DNA of 64,000 nucleotides from Streptomyces aureocirculatus. Its GTDB lineage: Bacteria; Actinomycetota; Actinomycetes; Streptomycetales; Streptomycetaceae. The stretch spans positions 124,001 to 188,000 of the forward strand of contig NZ_JOAP01000003.1 of assembly GCF_000720475.1 (NCBI RefSeq), read 5' to 3'. A program made the translations under genes and the position numbers. The notes below the pieces were generated by a model. That model had not been told where the DNA came from. It did not search any database and saw nothing but the letters and a program-made list of their open reading frames with translations. The first letter of the stretch is position 1. Each line of letters starts with the position of its first letter. This document shows, in pieces, positions 42,435-52,249 of the stretch.

Positions 42435-42994
42435 GCCGCTCGTCCTTCCACCGCGTCCCGTACCGCTTCGAGCAGGCCTTCGCTCGCCGCCTCCACCATT
42501 GTCAGGCACTCCTCGAACCCGTCGCTCTCCCCGTAGTAGGGGTCGGGAACGTCCAGATCAACGCCTGCCGACGTGTCGTACGAACGCAGCAGACGGACCT
42601 TGTCGGCGTCCTCCGGCGTCGACGCCAGCCGGCGCAGGGACCGCTGGTGACCCCGGTCCAGGGCGATCACCAGGTCGAGCCGGGCGAACCAGTCCGCCTG
42701 GAACTGGCGGGCCACATGCTCGGTCTCGAACCCGGCGGAGTCCAGGACGGCGACGGTACGCGGGTCGGCACCGTCTCCCTCGTGCCAGCCGTCGGTGCCC
42801 GCGCTGTCCACCACGACGAACCCGTCGAGGCCCGCGTCACGCACCCGCGCGCGGAACACCGACGCGGCCATGGGCGACCGGCAGATGTTGCCGGTGCACA
42901 CGAAGCAGACGGTGAAAGCCCTGGGAACGGACGTGCCGGGCGGCACGGGCGTTCCGGACGGCGCGGGCGGCACGGGGGCGGAGGAATGGGGCAT
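42431..42994 (-). CDS. ptpA: Low-molecular-weight protein tyrosine phosphatase
   Basis: 187 residues. The P-loop is C33-TGNIC-R39-S40 and the DPYYG segment carries the general-acid Asp. The sequence (FVCTGNICRSPMA, DSAGTDGWHEGDGADPR, DVPDPYYG, GFEECLTMVE) is very like Streptomyces PtpA. A Pro/Ser-rich stretch of about 25 residues precedes the fold. Third-to-last position in a holin-like/ptpA/PLP operon: upstream gap 9 nt, downstream overlap 4 nt. In Streptomyces PtpA has been linked to secondary metabolism; the substrate here is unknown. Confidence 0.93.
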   Translation of the reverse strand: MPHSSAPVPPAPSGTPVPPGTSVPRAFTVCFVCTGNICRSPMAASVFRARVRDAGLDGFVVVDSAGTDGWHEGDGADPRTVAVLDSAGFETEHVARQFQADWFARLDLVIALDRGHQRSLRRLASTPEDADKVRLLRSYDTSAGVDLDVPDPYYGESDGFEECLTMVEAASEGLLEAVRDAVEGRAA

Positions 42995-43003
42995 GGCGTG
43001 TGG

Positions 43004-43384
43004 TCAGTCCTTGTGGTCGGGGAGCGCGACGTTCAACGCCCAGGACACGATCGAAATGATCAGGCCACCCAGTACGGCGGTCCAGAACCCCTCCACGTGG
43101 AAGCTGACGTCCAGCTTGTCGGCGAGCCACGAGGTGAGGAGCAGCATCAGGGCGTTGACCACCAGTGTGATCAGGCCGAGTGTCAGGATGAACAGGGGGA
43201 AGGTCAGGACCTGAACGATCGGCTTGACCAGGAAGTTCACCAGGCCGAACAGCAGGGCGACCGCGAGCAGCGTGAGAGTCTTCTTGCCCGTGCTGTCGCC
43301 GGTGAGCGTGATCTTGTCGAGCAGCCACACCGCGACGGCCAGGGCCACCGCGTTGGCGAGCGTCTTGACTACGAAATTCTTCAT
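43004..43384 (-). CDS. Small membrane protein of the phage-holin-like family
   Basis: 126 residues with three to four hydrophobic helices (LFGLVNFLVKPIVQVLTFPLFILTLGLITLVVNALMLLLTSWLA is diagnostic of this actinobacterial 'holin-like' family). ATG 43384 (MKNFVVKTLANAVALAVAVWLLD). Chromosomal and co-transcribed with ptpA; no lysis genes are nearby, so a phage function is not implied. Confidence 0.85.
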   Translation of the reverse strand: MKNFVVKTLANAVALAVAVWLLDKITLTGDSTGKKTLTLLAVALLFGLVNFLVKPIVQVLTFPLFILTLGLITLVVNALMLLLTSWLADKLDVSFHVEGFWTAVLGGLIISIVSWALNVALPDHKD

Positions 43385-43454
43385 GTGTCTGATCGTGGCA
43401 GACGAAGGTCAACAGTGGCCGGTACGCGACCTGGGGCAAGGGGCAGACAGAGCG

Positions 43455-43772
43455 ATGAAGGCTTTCCGACTGGACGAGCTGGAAGCGGAGCGGGCCGCGA
43501 ACGACGGCGCGTATCTGCAATTTCTCCGTGAGCGAAACATGTCGGTAGGGCTGTACGCGCTGAATGCGGGCGAGAACGACCCGCAGCAGCCGCACCGGCA
43601 GGACGAGGTGTACATGGTCGTCAGTGGCCGGGCCTCGATAACGGTCGGGATGGAGACGACGGAGGTCGCGCGCGGCAGTGTCGTGTACGTGCCGGCCGGG
43701 GTGCCCCACAAGTTCCACCACATCAGCGAGGACCTGCGGGTTCTGGTCGTGTTCTCGCCGCCGGAGCGGTGA
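43455..43772 (+). CDS. Cupin-domain protein
   Basis: 105 residues forming a single cupin barrel: QPHRQDEVYMVVSGRASITVGMETTEVARGSVVYVPAGVPHKFHHI. Metal-ligand His/Glu residues are in the expected places. ATG 43455, divergent from the holin-like gene with only 70 bp between. Catalytic function unknown. Confidence 0.85.
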   Translation: MKAFRLDELEAERAANDGAYLQFLRERNMSVGLYALNAGENDPQQPHRQDEVYMVVSGRASITVGMETTEVARGSVVYVPAGVPHKFHHISEDLRVLVVFSPPER

Positions 43773-43905
43773 GCAGGGACGGGGCAAGGCCCTCCCCGAG
43801 CACTCAGGCCCTCCCCGAGCGCTCACCCTCCCCGAGCACCCGGCCCCGGGCCCAGGTCTCGGGGCTCCGGTCTCGGGGCTCCGGTCTCGGGGTTCCCTAG
43901 GGGGA
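43773..43905. repeat. Short direct-repeat tract after the cupin gene
   Basis: Three copies of CCTCCCCGAGCRCTC-like units (from about 43790) followed by three copies of GGTCTCGGGGCTCC-like units. No coding content. Confidence 0.5.
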
Positions 43906-44035
43906 GAGTCAGGGGAGGACAAGGGCTCACGCCGCCCCGAACTGGCTTTTTCCGCCTTAGCATCGAATGCGTGAAGTGGGAAATCTGCACATGAGCGGAG
44001 TTCCCGGAAGCTGCGGAGAAAGGTGAGGCAAGGCA

Positions 44036-44251
44036 ATGCGAGAGATCTTCGCGGGTATGCCGTGGTGGGTGAAGTGGATCGCGGTGCCGGTCATCGCCCT
44101 GGTCGTCTTCGGCAGCCTGATAGCGAGCGTCATCGGCTTCGTCTTCAGCCTGCTCTTCAAGCTGCTGCTCTTCGTGGCCCTGGTCGGCGGAGTCGTGTAC
44201 GTGGTACGGAAGTTCATATCCAGCTCATCGGCGTCACGCAGCGACTGGTGA
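44036..44251 (+). CDS. Small membrane protein (DUF5326-like)
   Basis: 71 residues: short amphipathic start (MREIFAGMPWWVKW), two membrane helices (about 15-34 and 38-58) and a Ser-rich tail. Matches the short DUF5326-type protein conserved beside ssgR in Streptomyces. No known function. Confidence 0.78.
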   Translation: MREIFAGMPWWVKWIAVPVIALVVFGSLIASVIGFVFSLLFKLLLFVALVGGVVYVVRKFISSSSASRSDW

Positions 44252-44426
44252 GGGGGCAAACGCCGATTCCCTCCCCAGGGGGAAGTTTTCCGCCACGGCG
44301 CCCCACGCCGCGGGCCAGGGGCTAGAGTCCGAAAACCGACGCGGGGCCACCCCCGCAGGCGGGCCCACTGCGCCACTCTCATGCCTCCGGGCAGGAGTGG
44401 ACCCCCATGTGCTCCGGGAGTGACCC

Positions 44427-45332
44427 ATGGCCGCGGTTGACGACGCACCCCGTGACACCCAGCCGAGCGACCGCGCAGGTGAAGCACCTTCGAGCGATGG
44501 TGGCCCGTCAACTCCGCCGAGCAGTAAGCGCGTTCCACCGCCCCCTCTCAGAGGATCCGCCACCACCACAGCGCCCAAGGGTGTCGGCCCCACCCTCATC
44601 GGCTCCGTGCAGCGTGCGATGCGTCTCCTGGAGGCAGCCGCCACGCACCCGGACGGGGCGCCCGCGAAGCAGTTGGCCCGCGAGGCCGGCCTCGCACTGC
44701 CGACGGCGTACCACCTGCTGCGGACGCTGAACCACGAGGGGTACCTGCGCCGAGAGAAAGGGGTGTTCGTGCTCGGTGCCGCGACCGAGCGGCTCAGCGC
44801 CGGAGCGGCGGAGCAGAATCGTCGCGGCATGATCGCAGAGACCCTGGCGCACTGGTGTGAGCTCATCGGGGTGCCCGTGTACTTCGCGATCTACCGGGAC
44901 GGTGAGATCGAAGTCGTGTCCGTGGCCGACACCGTGGGCAGTCCGGCGGTGGAGGAGTGGGCCGACTTCCGGGAGACGGGTCACGCCCACGCGATCGGGC
45001 AGTGTCTGCTCGGTCAACTCGACGACGAGGCGCGACGGAACCACCTGGATCGCCACCCGGTGCGCTCGCTCACGCCGAACACGGTGCGTGACGACAGGAC
45101 GTTGCTGCGCCGCCTTGAAGCGCTGGGGCGGATGACTCCGGTGGTGGAGCAGCAGGAGTACGCGCTGGGGACGGTGTGCGCCGCCATTCCGGTCACGGTG
45201 GGCACGACCGCGGCCACGATGGCCATCTCGGTGCCGTCGTCGCAGGCCTACCGGTTGAAACCGGCGACGCGCCTGTTGCAGGAGGAGACGGGAAAGCTAC
45301 TAAGGACACTCGCCTTCTCTATCAGCATCTGA
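44427..45332 (+). CDS. ssgR: IclR-family activator SsgR
   Basis: 301 residues. About 55 N-terminal residues are disordered. The IclR winged helix follows (GSVQRAMRLLEAAATHPDGAPAKQLAREAGLALPTAYHLLRTLNHEGYLRREKG) and then the effector domain. The gene directly precedes ssgA, as in Streptomyces where SsgR activates ssgA transcription. ATG 44427 has GGGAG upstream; the published orthologue is shorter at the N-terminus, so a later start cannot be excluded. No TTA codon is seen. Confidence 0.93.
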   Translation: MAAVDDAPRDTQPSDRAGEAPSSDGGPSTPPSSKRVPPPPLRGSATTTAPKGVGPTLIGSVQRAMRLLEAAATHPDGAPAKQLAREAGLALPTAYHLLRTLNHEGYLRREKGVFVLGAATERLSAGAAEQNRRGMIAETLAHWCELIGVPVYFAIYRDGEIEVVSVADTVGSPAVEEWADFRETGHAHAIGQCLLGQLDDEARRNHLDRHPVRSLTPNTVRDDRTLLRRLEALGRMTPVVEQQEYALGTVCAAIPVTVGTTAATMAISVPSSQAYRLKPATRLLQEETGKLLRTLAFSISI

Positions 45333-45433
45333 AAACTCACTCCTTGTGATCTGGTGTGCACGTTAAGCAAGATGCCAAGAGTGTCAGGGAGTTGGTTCCT
45401 GCCACCTCAAAGCTACTGACGGGGTAGACGGCG

Positions 45434-45868
45434 ATGCGAGAGTCGGTCCAGGCAGAGGTCATGATGAGCTTCCTTGTGTCGGAGGAGCTGTCGTTCCGTA
45501 TCCCGGTGGAGCTGCGCTATGAGACGTGCGATCCCTATGCCGTGCGGCTGACCTTCCACCTCCCCGGAGACGTCCCGGTGACCTGGGCGTTCGGGCGGGA
45601 ACTGCTGGCGGACGGGGTGGGCAGGGCGTGCGGGGACGGGGATGTGCGCATCTCACCCACGGGTGCCGATCCGTTGGACGAGGCGTTGATCCGGCTGCAA
45701 GTGGGGCATGACCAGGCCCTGTTCAAGGTGGGCATTCCGCCGTTGCTCGCCTTCCTCGACCGGACGGACAAGCTGGTGCCGCTGGGGCAGGAGCGGTCGC
45801 TGGTCGACTTTGAGACGCATCTCGACGAGGCCCTGGACCGGATCCTCGCGGAACAGAGCGCGGGCTGA
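45434..45868 (+). CDS. ssgA: Sporulation and cell-division protein SsgA
   Basis: 144 residues, founder member of the SALP family: MRESVQAEVMMSFLVSEELSFRIPVELRYETCDPYAVRLTFHLPGD, VTWAFGRELLADGV and FLDRTDKLVPLGQE are hallmark segments. Activates sporulation-specific septation in aerial hyphae and helps recruit SsgB/FtsZ. 101 bp after ssgR; the intervening region probably carries the SsgR-dependent promoter. ATG 45434 is used; the internal ATGs at MMSFLV are less likely. Confidence 0.96.
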   Translation: MRESVQAEVMMSFLVSEELSFRIPVELRYETCDPYAVRLTFHLPGDVPVTWAFGRELLADGVGRACGDGDVRISPTGADPLDEALIRLQVGHDQALFKVGIPPLLAFLDRTDKLVPLGQERSLVDFETHLDEALDRILAEQSAG

Positions 45869-45964
45869 CCCGGCGTTCTCAACAAACCCTGGTATGTGGC
45901 AGATCAAGGCATTTCGTGGCACCTGGACCACGCCGGTGCCGGTGCCGGTCCCTGTGCCGTGGGA

Positions 45965-47374
45965 TCACATCTTGCGGCGGCGGCCCTTGCCTGCCAGGGA
46001 GGGACGACGAGGTGCCGGGCGGCCCGGAGCGGCGGGGGGCATCGTTCCGGGCGGGGTCGAAGACGGGGGCGGGGGCGTGGAGGTGGACGTCGAGGAGGTG
46101 GCGGGGCCGGGGCGGTCGGCGGAGACGACCAGGGCCGCGAGCGCGGTGGTGACGGGGACGGAGGCGACGAGACCGATGGAGCCGATGAGGGTGCGGACGA
46201 TCTCCTCCGCCACGAGCTCGCTGTTGGCGACGGTGCCGACACTGCTCTGGGCGATGGAGAAGAGCAGCAGGAGGGGGAGCGCGGCGCCCGCGTAGGCGAG
46301 GACGAGGGTGTTGACGACGGAGGCGATGTGGTCGCGGCCGATGCGGATGCCCGCGCGGTACAGACCGCGGCGGCCCATCGTCGGGTTGGCCTGGTGGAGT
46401 TCCCAGACCGCCGAGGTCTGGGTGACGGTGACGTCGTCGAGCACGCCGAGGGAGCCGATGATGACGCCGGCGAGCAGCAGGCCGCTCATGTCGATGTCGG
46501 GGTACAGGCCGTGGATCAGGCCGGTGTTGTCGTCCGTGTTGCCGGTGAGGGAGGCCCAGCCGATGAACAAGGAGCCGAGCAGGCCGATGAGCAGGAGGGA
46601 GACCAGGGTGCCGAGCACCGCGACGGAGGTGCGCGCGGTCAGACCGTGGCACATGTAGAGCGCGCACAGCATGATGGCGCTCGCCCCGACCACGGCGACG
46701 ACGAGCGGGTTCGAGCCCTGCAGGATCGCCGGGAGGATGAAGAAGGTGAGGACCAGGAAGCTCACCGCGAGGGCGACCAGGGCCATGACACCCCGGAGGC
46801 GGCCCACGGCGACGACCGCGAGGGCGAAGATGCCGGCGAGCAGGGCCATGGGGAACTTGCGGTTCACATCGGTGACCGAGTACTGCAGGTCCTTGGGGGC
46901 CTTGGGCTCATAGGCGACCACCACGTCCTGGCCCTTGCGCAGTTGTCGGGGGGCGTCGGGCTGGACGATCTCCGTGAAGGTGCGGCCCTTGTCGGGTCCG
47001 CTGGTGACCTTGATCGTGGCTCTGCCGCAGGTGCCCTGGGTGCGGGCCTCGGCGGACTGGCCCTCGGCGGTGGAGGTGTCACCGCCCGGCGGGGTCTGCG
47101 AGGGGTTGAGGTCCTTGCAGGAGAGCTTGTCCAGCTTGGTCACGGTGGCCGAGTAGGTCTGCCGGTCGAAGCCGACACCGGTGCGCTCGTGGGCGGGCGC
47201 GCCGCCGGGCCACAGCACCACAAGGCCGACGAGGACCGCCGCGGCGAAGGGGATCAGGACGGCGGCGATGACCTTGCGCAGGTGCTGGGACACGGGGGCT
47301 GCGGGGCCATGGCTGTGGGTATGGCCGTGCGGCTCCGGGGTGGGGGGCCCGGTGGGCGTAGGTGTCGTCGTCAC
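45965..47374 (-). CDS. YibE/F-family membrane protein
   Basis: 469 residues. A His/Pro-rich N-terminus (PEPHGHTHSHGPA), one helix and an extracytoplasmic domain with a YSATVTKLDKLSCKDLNP beta region come first. Seven or more helices with YibE/F landmarks follow (VLDDVTVTQTSAVWELHQANPTMGRRGLYRAGIRIGRDHI, ATSVVNTLVLAYAGAALPLLLL-like segments). The tail is Pro/Ser/Thr-rich and basic. GTG 47374 is the start. Divergent from thiC. Function unknown; the His-rich N-terminus may bind metal. Confidence 0.85.
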   Translation of the reverse strand: MTTTPTPTGPPTPEPHGHTHSHGPAAPVSQHLRKVIAAVLIPFAAAVLVGLVVLWPGGAPAHERTGVGFDRQTYSATVTKLDKLSCKDLNPSQTPPGGDTSTAEGQSAEARTQGTCGRATIKVTSGPDKGRTFTEIVQPDAPRQLRKGQDVVVAYEPKAPKDLQYSVTDVNRKFPMALLAGIFALAVVAVGRLRGVMALVALAVSFLVLTFFILPAILQGSNPLVVAVVGASAIMLCALYMCHGLTARTSVAVLGTLVSLLLIGLLGSLFIGWASLTGNTDDNTGLIHGLYPDIDMSGLLLAGVIIGSLGVLDDVTVTQTSAVWELHQANPTMGRRGLYRAGIRIGRDHIASVVNTLVLAYAGAALPLLLLFSIAQSSVGTVANSELVAEEIVRTLIGSIGLVASVPVTTALAALVVSADRPGPATSSTSTSTPPPPSSTPPGTMPPAAPGRPAPRRPSLAGKGRRRKM

Positions 47375-47454
47375 GGCCCGATCATCGCAAGAACGGTGGG
47401 GGCCCTCTGTTCACCGCGCCCGATGGGACGCTAGCGTGGGGGCACCTTTGCAAT

Positions 47455-49380
<1,926 letters not shown>

Positions 49381-49389
49381 GCCCACAGC

Positions 49390-49441
49390 CACGGGGCAGG
49401 AACACAGGGCAGGAGCACGGGACAGGAGCACGGGACAGGAT
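49390..49441. repeat. Four tandem 13-bp repeats
   Basis: Units CACGGGGCAGGAA, CACAGGGCAGGAG, CACGGGACAGGAG and CACGGGACAGGAT, starting 9 bp after the thiC stop. Confidence 0.8.
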
Positions 49442-49492
49442 GGAAGGCGGAAGACGGTACCCTCGCGCCGCGGGGCTGGGCAGACTGGCCGC

Positions 49493-50956
49493 ATGACTGC
49501 CAGTTCCCTGAGCAAGGGTGCCAACCTTCCCGTCGCCTCTCCCGCGGTACGCGCCGAGCTCGCCTGGTCCGACGGACCGGGCGTGCCGGCCGCCGACGCC
49601 TCCGCGCTGCTGCTCACCGCGGCCGGACGCGTGCGTGACGACGGCGACTTCGTGTTCTACAACCAGCCGCGGCACGCGTCCGACGCCGTACGCCACCTGG
49701 GGAAAAAGAGTGCCGACGGCGTCACGACGGACACGGTCGAGGTGGACCTGCGTGCCCTGGAGGGTGCGGTCGAGCGGGTGTTGCTCTGTGCCTCCGCCGA
49801 CGGCGGGACGTTCGGCCAACTGACCGGGCTCACGCTGCGGCTCCGGGACGCGGCGACGCACGCCGAGATCGCGCGCTTCGAGATGACGGCCACCACGGAG
49901 ACGGCCTTCATAGGCGGGGAGCTGTATCTGCGCGGCGGGCAGTGGAAGTTCCGCGCGGTGGGGCAGGGGTATGCCTCCGGACTCGCCGGGCTCGCCACGG
50001 ACTTCGGCATCACCGTGGACGACGACCCGGCCCCGGCGCAGGCCTCCCCGCAGCCCGCCCCCGCCCCGGCGGCTCCCCCGCAAGCGACCGCCACGTTGGC
50101 TCCCCCGCAGCGGCCCGCCCGGCAGGCCGCCCCGGCGGGCGCCCCCCAGCCGTCCGCCCCGCCCGCACCCCCCGCGCCCCCGGGACCCCGTCTCAGCAAG
50201 GGCGAGGAGCGGCTCCCCGTCGACATGCGCAAGCGGCTCTCACTGCGCAAGGAGCAGGTGGCGGTCAGCCTGCGCAAGCACGGCGCGGAGGGCGTCACCG
50301 CGCGCGTGATCCTGGTGCTCGACGCCTCCGGGTCCATGTCGTTCCTGTACTCCAAGGGCATCGTCGCCGATGTGGTGGAGCGCATGGCCGCCGTCGCGGC
50401 GCAGTTGGACGACGACGGGGAGATGCAGGCCTGGACGTTCGCCTCGAACCCGGCGCGGTTGCCGGACCTGCTCATCGGGGAGCTGCCGGACTGGCTGCGG
50501 CTGCACGTCCGGGTCGGCGAGGTGGGTGTCTTCTACCGGCCCGGCAAGCGCAAGAAGGGGCTGCGGGACGATCAGGTGGACATGCGGGCCGTAGGCATCC
50601 AGAACGAGGAACAGAAGGTGATCGCCGAAGTACGGGCCTATGTACGGGAGAACCCGACCGCCGCCCCCACGCTGGTCCTGTTCTTCTCCGACGGGGGCGT
50701 CTACCGCAACGACGAGATCGAGCGGCAGCTCAGGGACGCGGTGGAGGAACCGGTCTTCTGGCAGTTCGTGGGCCTGGGGAAGTCCAACTACGGGGTCCTT
50801 GAACGGTTCGACACGCTGCCCGGCCGTCGCGTCGACAACGTCGGGTTCTTCGCGGTGGACGACATCAGCACCGTCCCCGACACGGAGCTGTACGACCGGC
50901 TGCTCTCGGAGTTCCCGGACTGGATGGCCGCCGCCCGTCGTGCGGGAATCCTCTGA
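49493..50956 (+). CDS. TerD-vWA fusion protein (tellurium-resistance/stress family)
   Basis: 487 residues. The N-terminal TerD/CABP domain (about 1-180) begins [14 protein letters not shown] and contains [19 protein letters not shown] Pro/Ala/Gln-rich linker (about 185-245) follows. The C-terminal von Willebrand A domain has the metal-ion-dependent adhesion motif DASGSMS (near 276), with supporting EMQAWTFAS and [13 protein letters not shown]. This is the TerF-like organisation of Ter-type stress proteins. Isolated here, without terBCDE neighbours. ATG 49493 is the start; calcium binding is likely but unproven. Confidence 0.88.
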   Translation: MTASSLSKGANLPVASPAVRAELAWSDGPGVPAADASALLLTAAGRVRDDGDFVFYNQPRHASDAVRHLGKKSADGVTTDTVEVDLRALEGAVERVLLCASADGGTFGQLTGLTLRLRDAATHAEIARFEMTATTETAFIGGELYLRGGQWKFRAVGQGYASGLAGLATDFGITVDDDPAPAQASPQPAPAPAAPPQATATLAPPQRPARQAAPAGAPQPSAPPAPPAPPGPRLSKGEERLPVDMRKRLSLRKEQVAVSLRKHGAEGVTARVILVLDASGSMSFLYSKGIVADVVERMAAVAAQLDDDGEMQAWTFASNPARLPDLLIGELPDWLRLHVRVGEVGVFYRPGKRKKGLRDDQVDMRAVGIQNEEQKVIAEVRAYVRENPTAAPTLVLFFSDGGVYRNDEIERQLRDAVEEPVFWQFVGLGKSNYGVLERFDTLPGRRVDNVGFFAVDDISTVPDTELYDRLLSEFPDWMAAARRAGIL

Positions 50957-51081
50957 CCGGACGGGCTGAGGGGGGGGCAGGGGCGCACGAAAGGCGGCAA
51001 CACCGTGCTGGGGCGGGCTTTCGCGCCGCCGCCCGCCGACAGCGGCGCGACGAAGCCCCTGGCGTCCGGGTGAACCGGGAG

Positions 51082-51147
51082 GCGATCCCGGTCGATCCCG
51101 GAAGCGACCCCGGTCGATCCCGGAGGCGACCCCGGTCGAACCCCGGA
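51082..51147. repeat. Three tandem 22-bp repeats
   Basis: Units at 51082-51103, 51104-51125 and 51126-51147, each of GCGAYCCCGGTCGAWCCC-type sequence. They lie in the gap between convergent genes. Twenty-two bp is two helical turns. Confidence 0.75.
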
Positions 51148-51166
51148 CCGGTCCCGGTCGATCCGG

Positions 51167-52048
51167 TCAGTCCGGCTGGTGCTCGGGTCCGCCGTAGTCC
51201 GGGCTGGAGAAGTCCGGACTGGAGTAGCTCGGACGGGTCCCGGTGGTCGAGCCGCTCTCCGGGCTGCTGAATCCCGGCCTGTGGTAGCCGAGTTGCGGCA
51301 TGCGCCCGGCAGGTCCCGGCGACGGCGTGCGGGTCGTGGACGCCGCTGTGGTGTCCGGGTCCGCGAGCGCCTCGCGCAGGAAGGGCAGGAGGCCCCGCTC
51401 GAGGAGCGCCTGGCACCAGGCTTCCCTGGCCCGTTCCACCGCCTCGTCCCGCTCATGGTGCGAGCCTGCCTGGAGAGAGGTGGAGCCGTTGCGCAGGGCG
51501 GTGAGGAGCAGACCGACCGCGGCGACCAGGATGGCGCCCGCCGTGAGCGCGCCGAACAACCACCCGGCGGTGAGCAGGGTGTCCGCGAAGGCGGGCTCGG
51601 GGTCGAGCATCTTCAGGATGTAGCCGACGAGCAGGAAGATCGCGGCGGCCGTCCCGGCGAGGACGGGCGCGAGCACCGCGACCACGGCGACCAGACCGGC
51701 GCCCGCGGTTTCGGTGACCTCGCCCATGGTGGTGGCGAGGCCTATACCGCCGGAGCCCGACTCGGACGAGTCGGATCCGGATCCGCTCCTTTCACGCATC
51801 GTTGTCGCGGATGAGGGCCTGGGGTCGCGCAGTTCCTCCCGGGCCTTCACATAGTGGTGGTACTCGGTCGCGGCGGCGGCCGTGATCAGTGCGGTGGCGT
51901 TGAGAGCCATGGTGCGCAACTGCTCGGGGTTGAGTCGCTGGCCCACCGCGGCCAGCTCCGGGCGGTTCGGTGCGGTGCGCAGCGCCTCATCGAGGACCCG
52001 CTCGTACTGGGGGCGGTCCTCATTGAGCAGGTGTGGAGCGCTGTTCAT
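51167..52048 (-). CDS. Hypothetical membrane protein
   Basis: 293 residues. The helical N-terminus (1-65) contains NSAPHLLNEDRPQYERVLDEALRTAP and an Ala-rich ALITAAAATEYHHYV. A Ser/Gly-rich stretch, two hydrophobic helices (about 105-130 and 140-165) and a C-terminal Pro/Ser-rich repeat tail (SSPDFSSPDYGGPEHQPD) follow. The ATG at 52048 has GGGGG upstream; ATG 52054 would add two codons. No family recognised; presumably an envelope protein. Confidence 0.7.
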   Translation of the reverse strand: MNSAPHLLNEDRPQYERVLDEALRTAPNRPELAAVGQRLNPEQLRTMALNATALITAAAATEYHHYVKAREELRDPRPSSATTMRERSGSGSDSSESGSGGIGLATTMGEVTETAGAGLVAVVAVLAPVLAGTAAAIFLLVGYILKMLDPEPAFADTLLTAGWLFGALTAGAILVAAVGLLLTALRNGSTSLQAGSHHERDEAVERAREAWCQALLERGLLPFLREALADPDTTAASTTRTPSPGPAGRMPQLGYHRPGFSSPESGSTTGTRPSYSSPDFSSPDYGGPEHQPD

Positions 52049-52227
52049 GTGCATCCCCCGATGCTCCGTAGGGCTTGGGGCTCGCATGGTTACGAGCCGT
52101 CGGGCAGAAACGGAGGGGAGCCTGCTACGGATAAGGCGATGGTAGAGCGGTGACGGCACGCGGTGACAGGGGTTATCAAGAATTGGCCCTCTGGCCAGCG
52201 AGATCCTGTAAGGCGGCACGTGCCCCG

Positions 52228-52249
52228 TGAACGTTCGGAATGAACGTTC
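52228..52249. promoter_or_regulatory. Two direct copies of TGAACGTTC
   Basis: TGAACGTTC at 52228-52236 and 52241-52249, 13 bp apart, each containing the palindrome GAACGTTC. The second overlaps the stop codon of the metallophosphoesterase gene. Could be an operator for the membrane-protein gene, but no regulator is indicated. Confidence 0.35.

Noticed and set aside
43004..43384. Holin-like membrane protein considered as prophage evidence
   Set aside because: No endolysin, integrase or structural genes nearby; the family is chromosomal in actinobacteria.
52217..52222. CACGTG near 52217 considered as a further parS
   Set aside because: Flanking bases do not match the parS arms.
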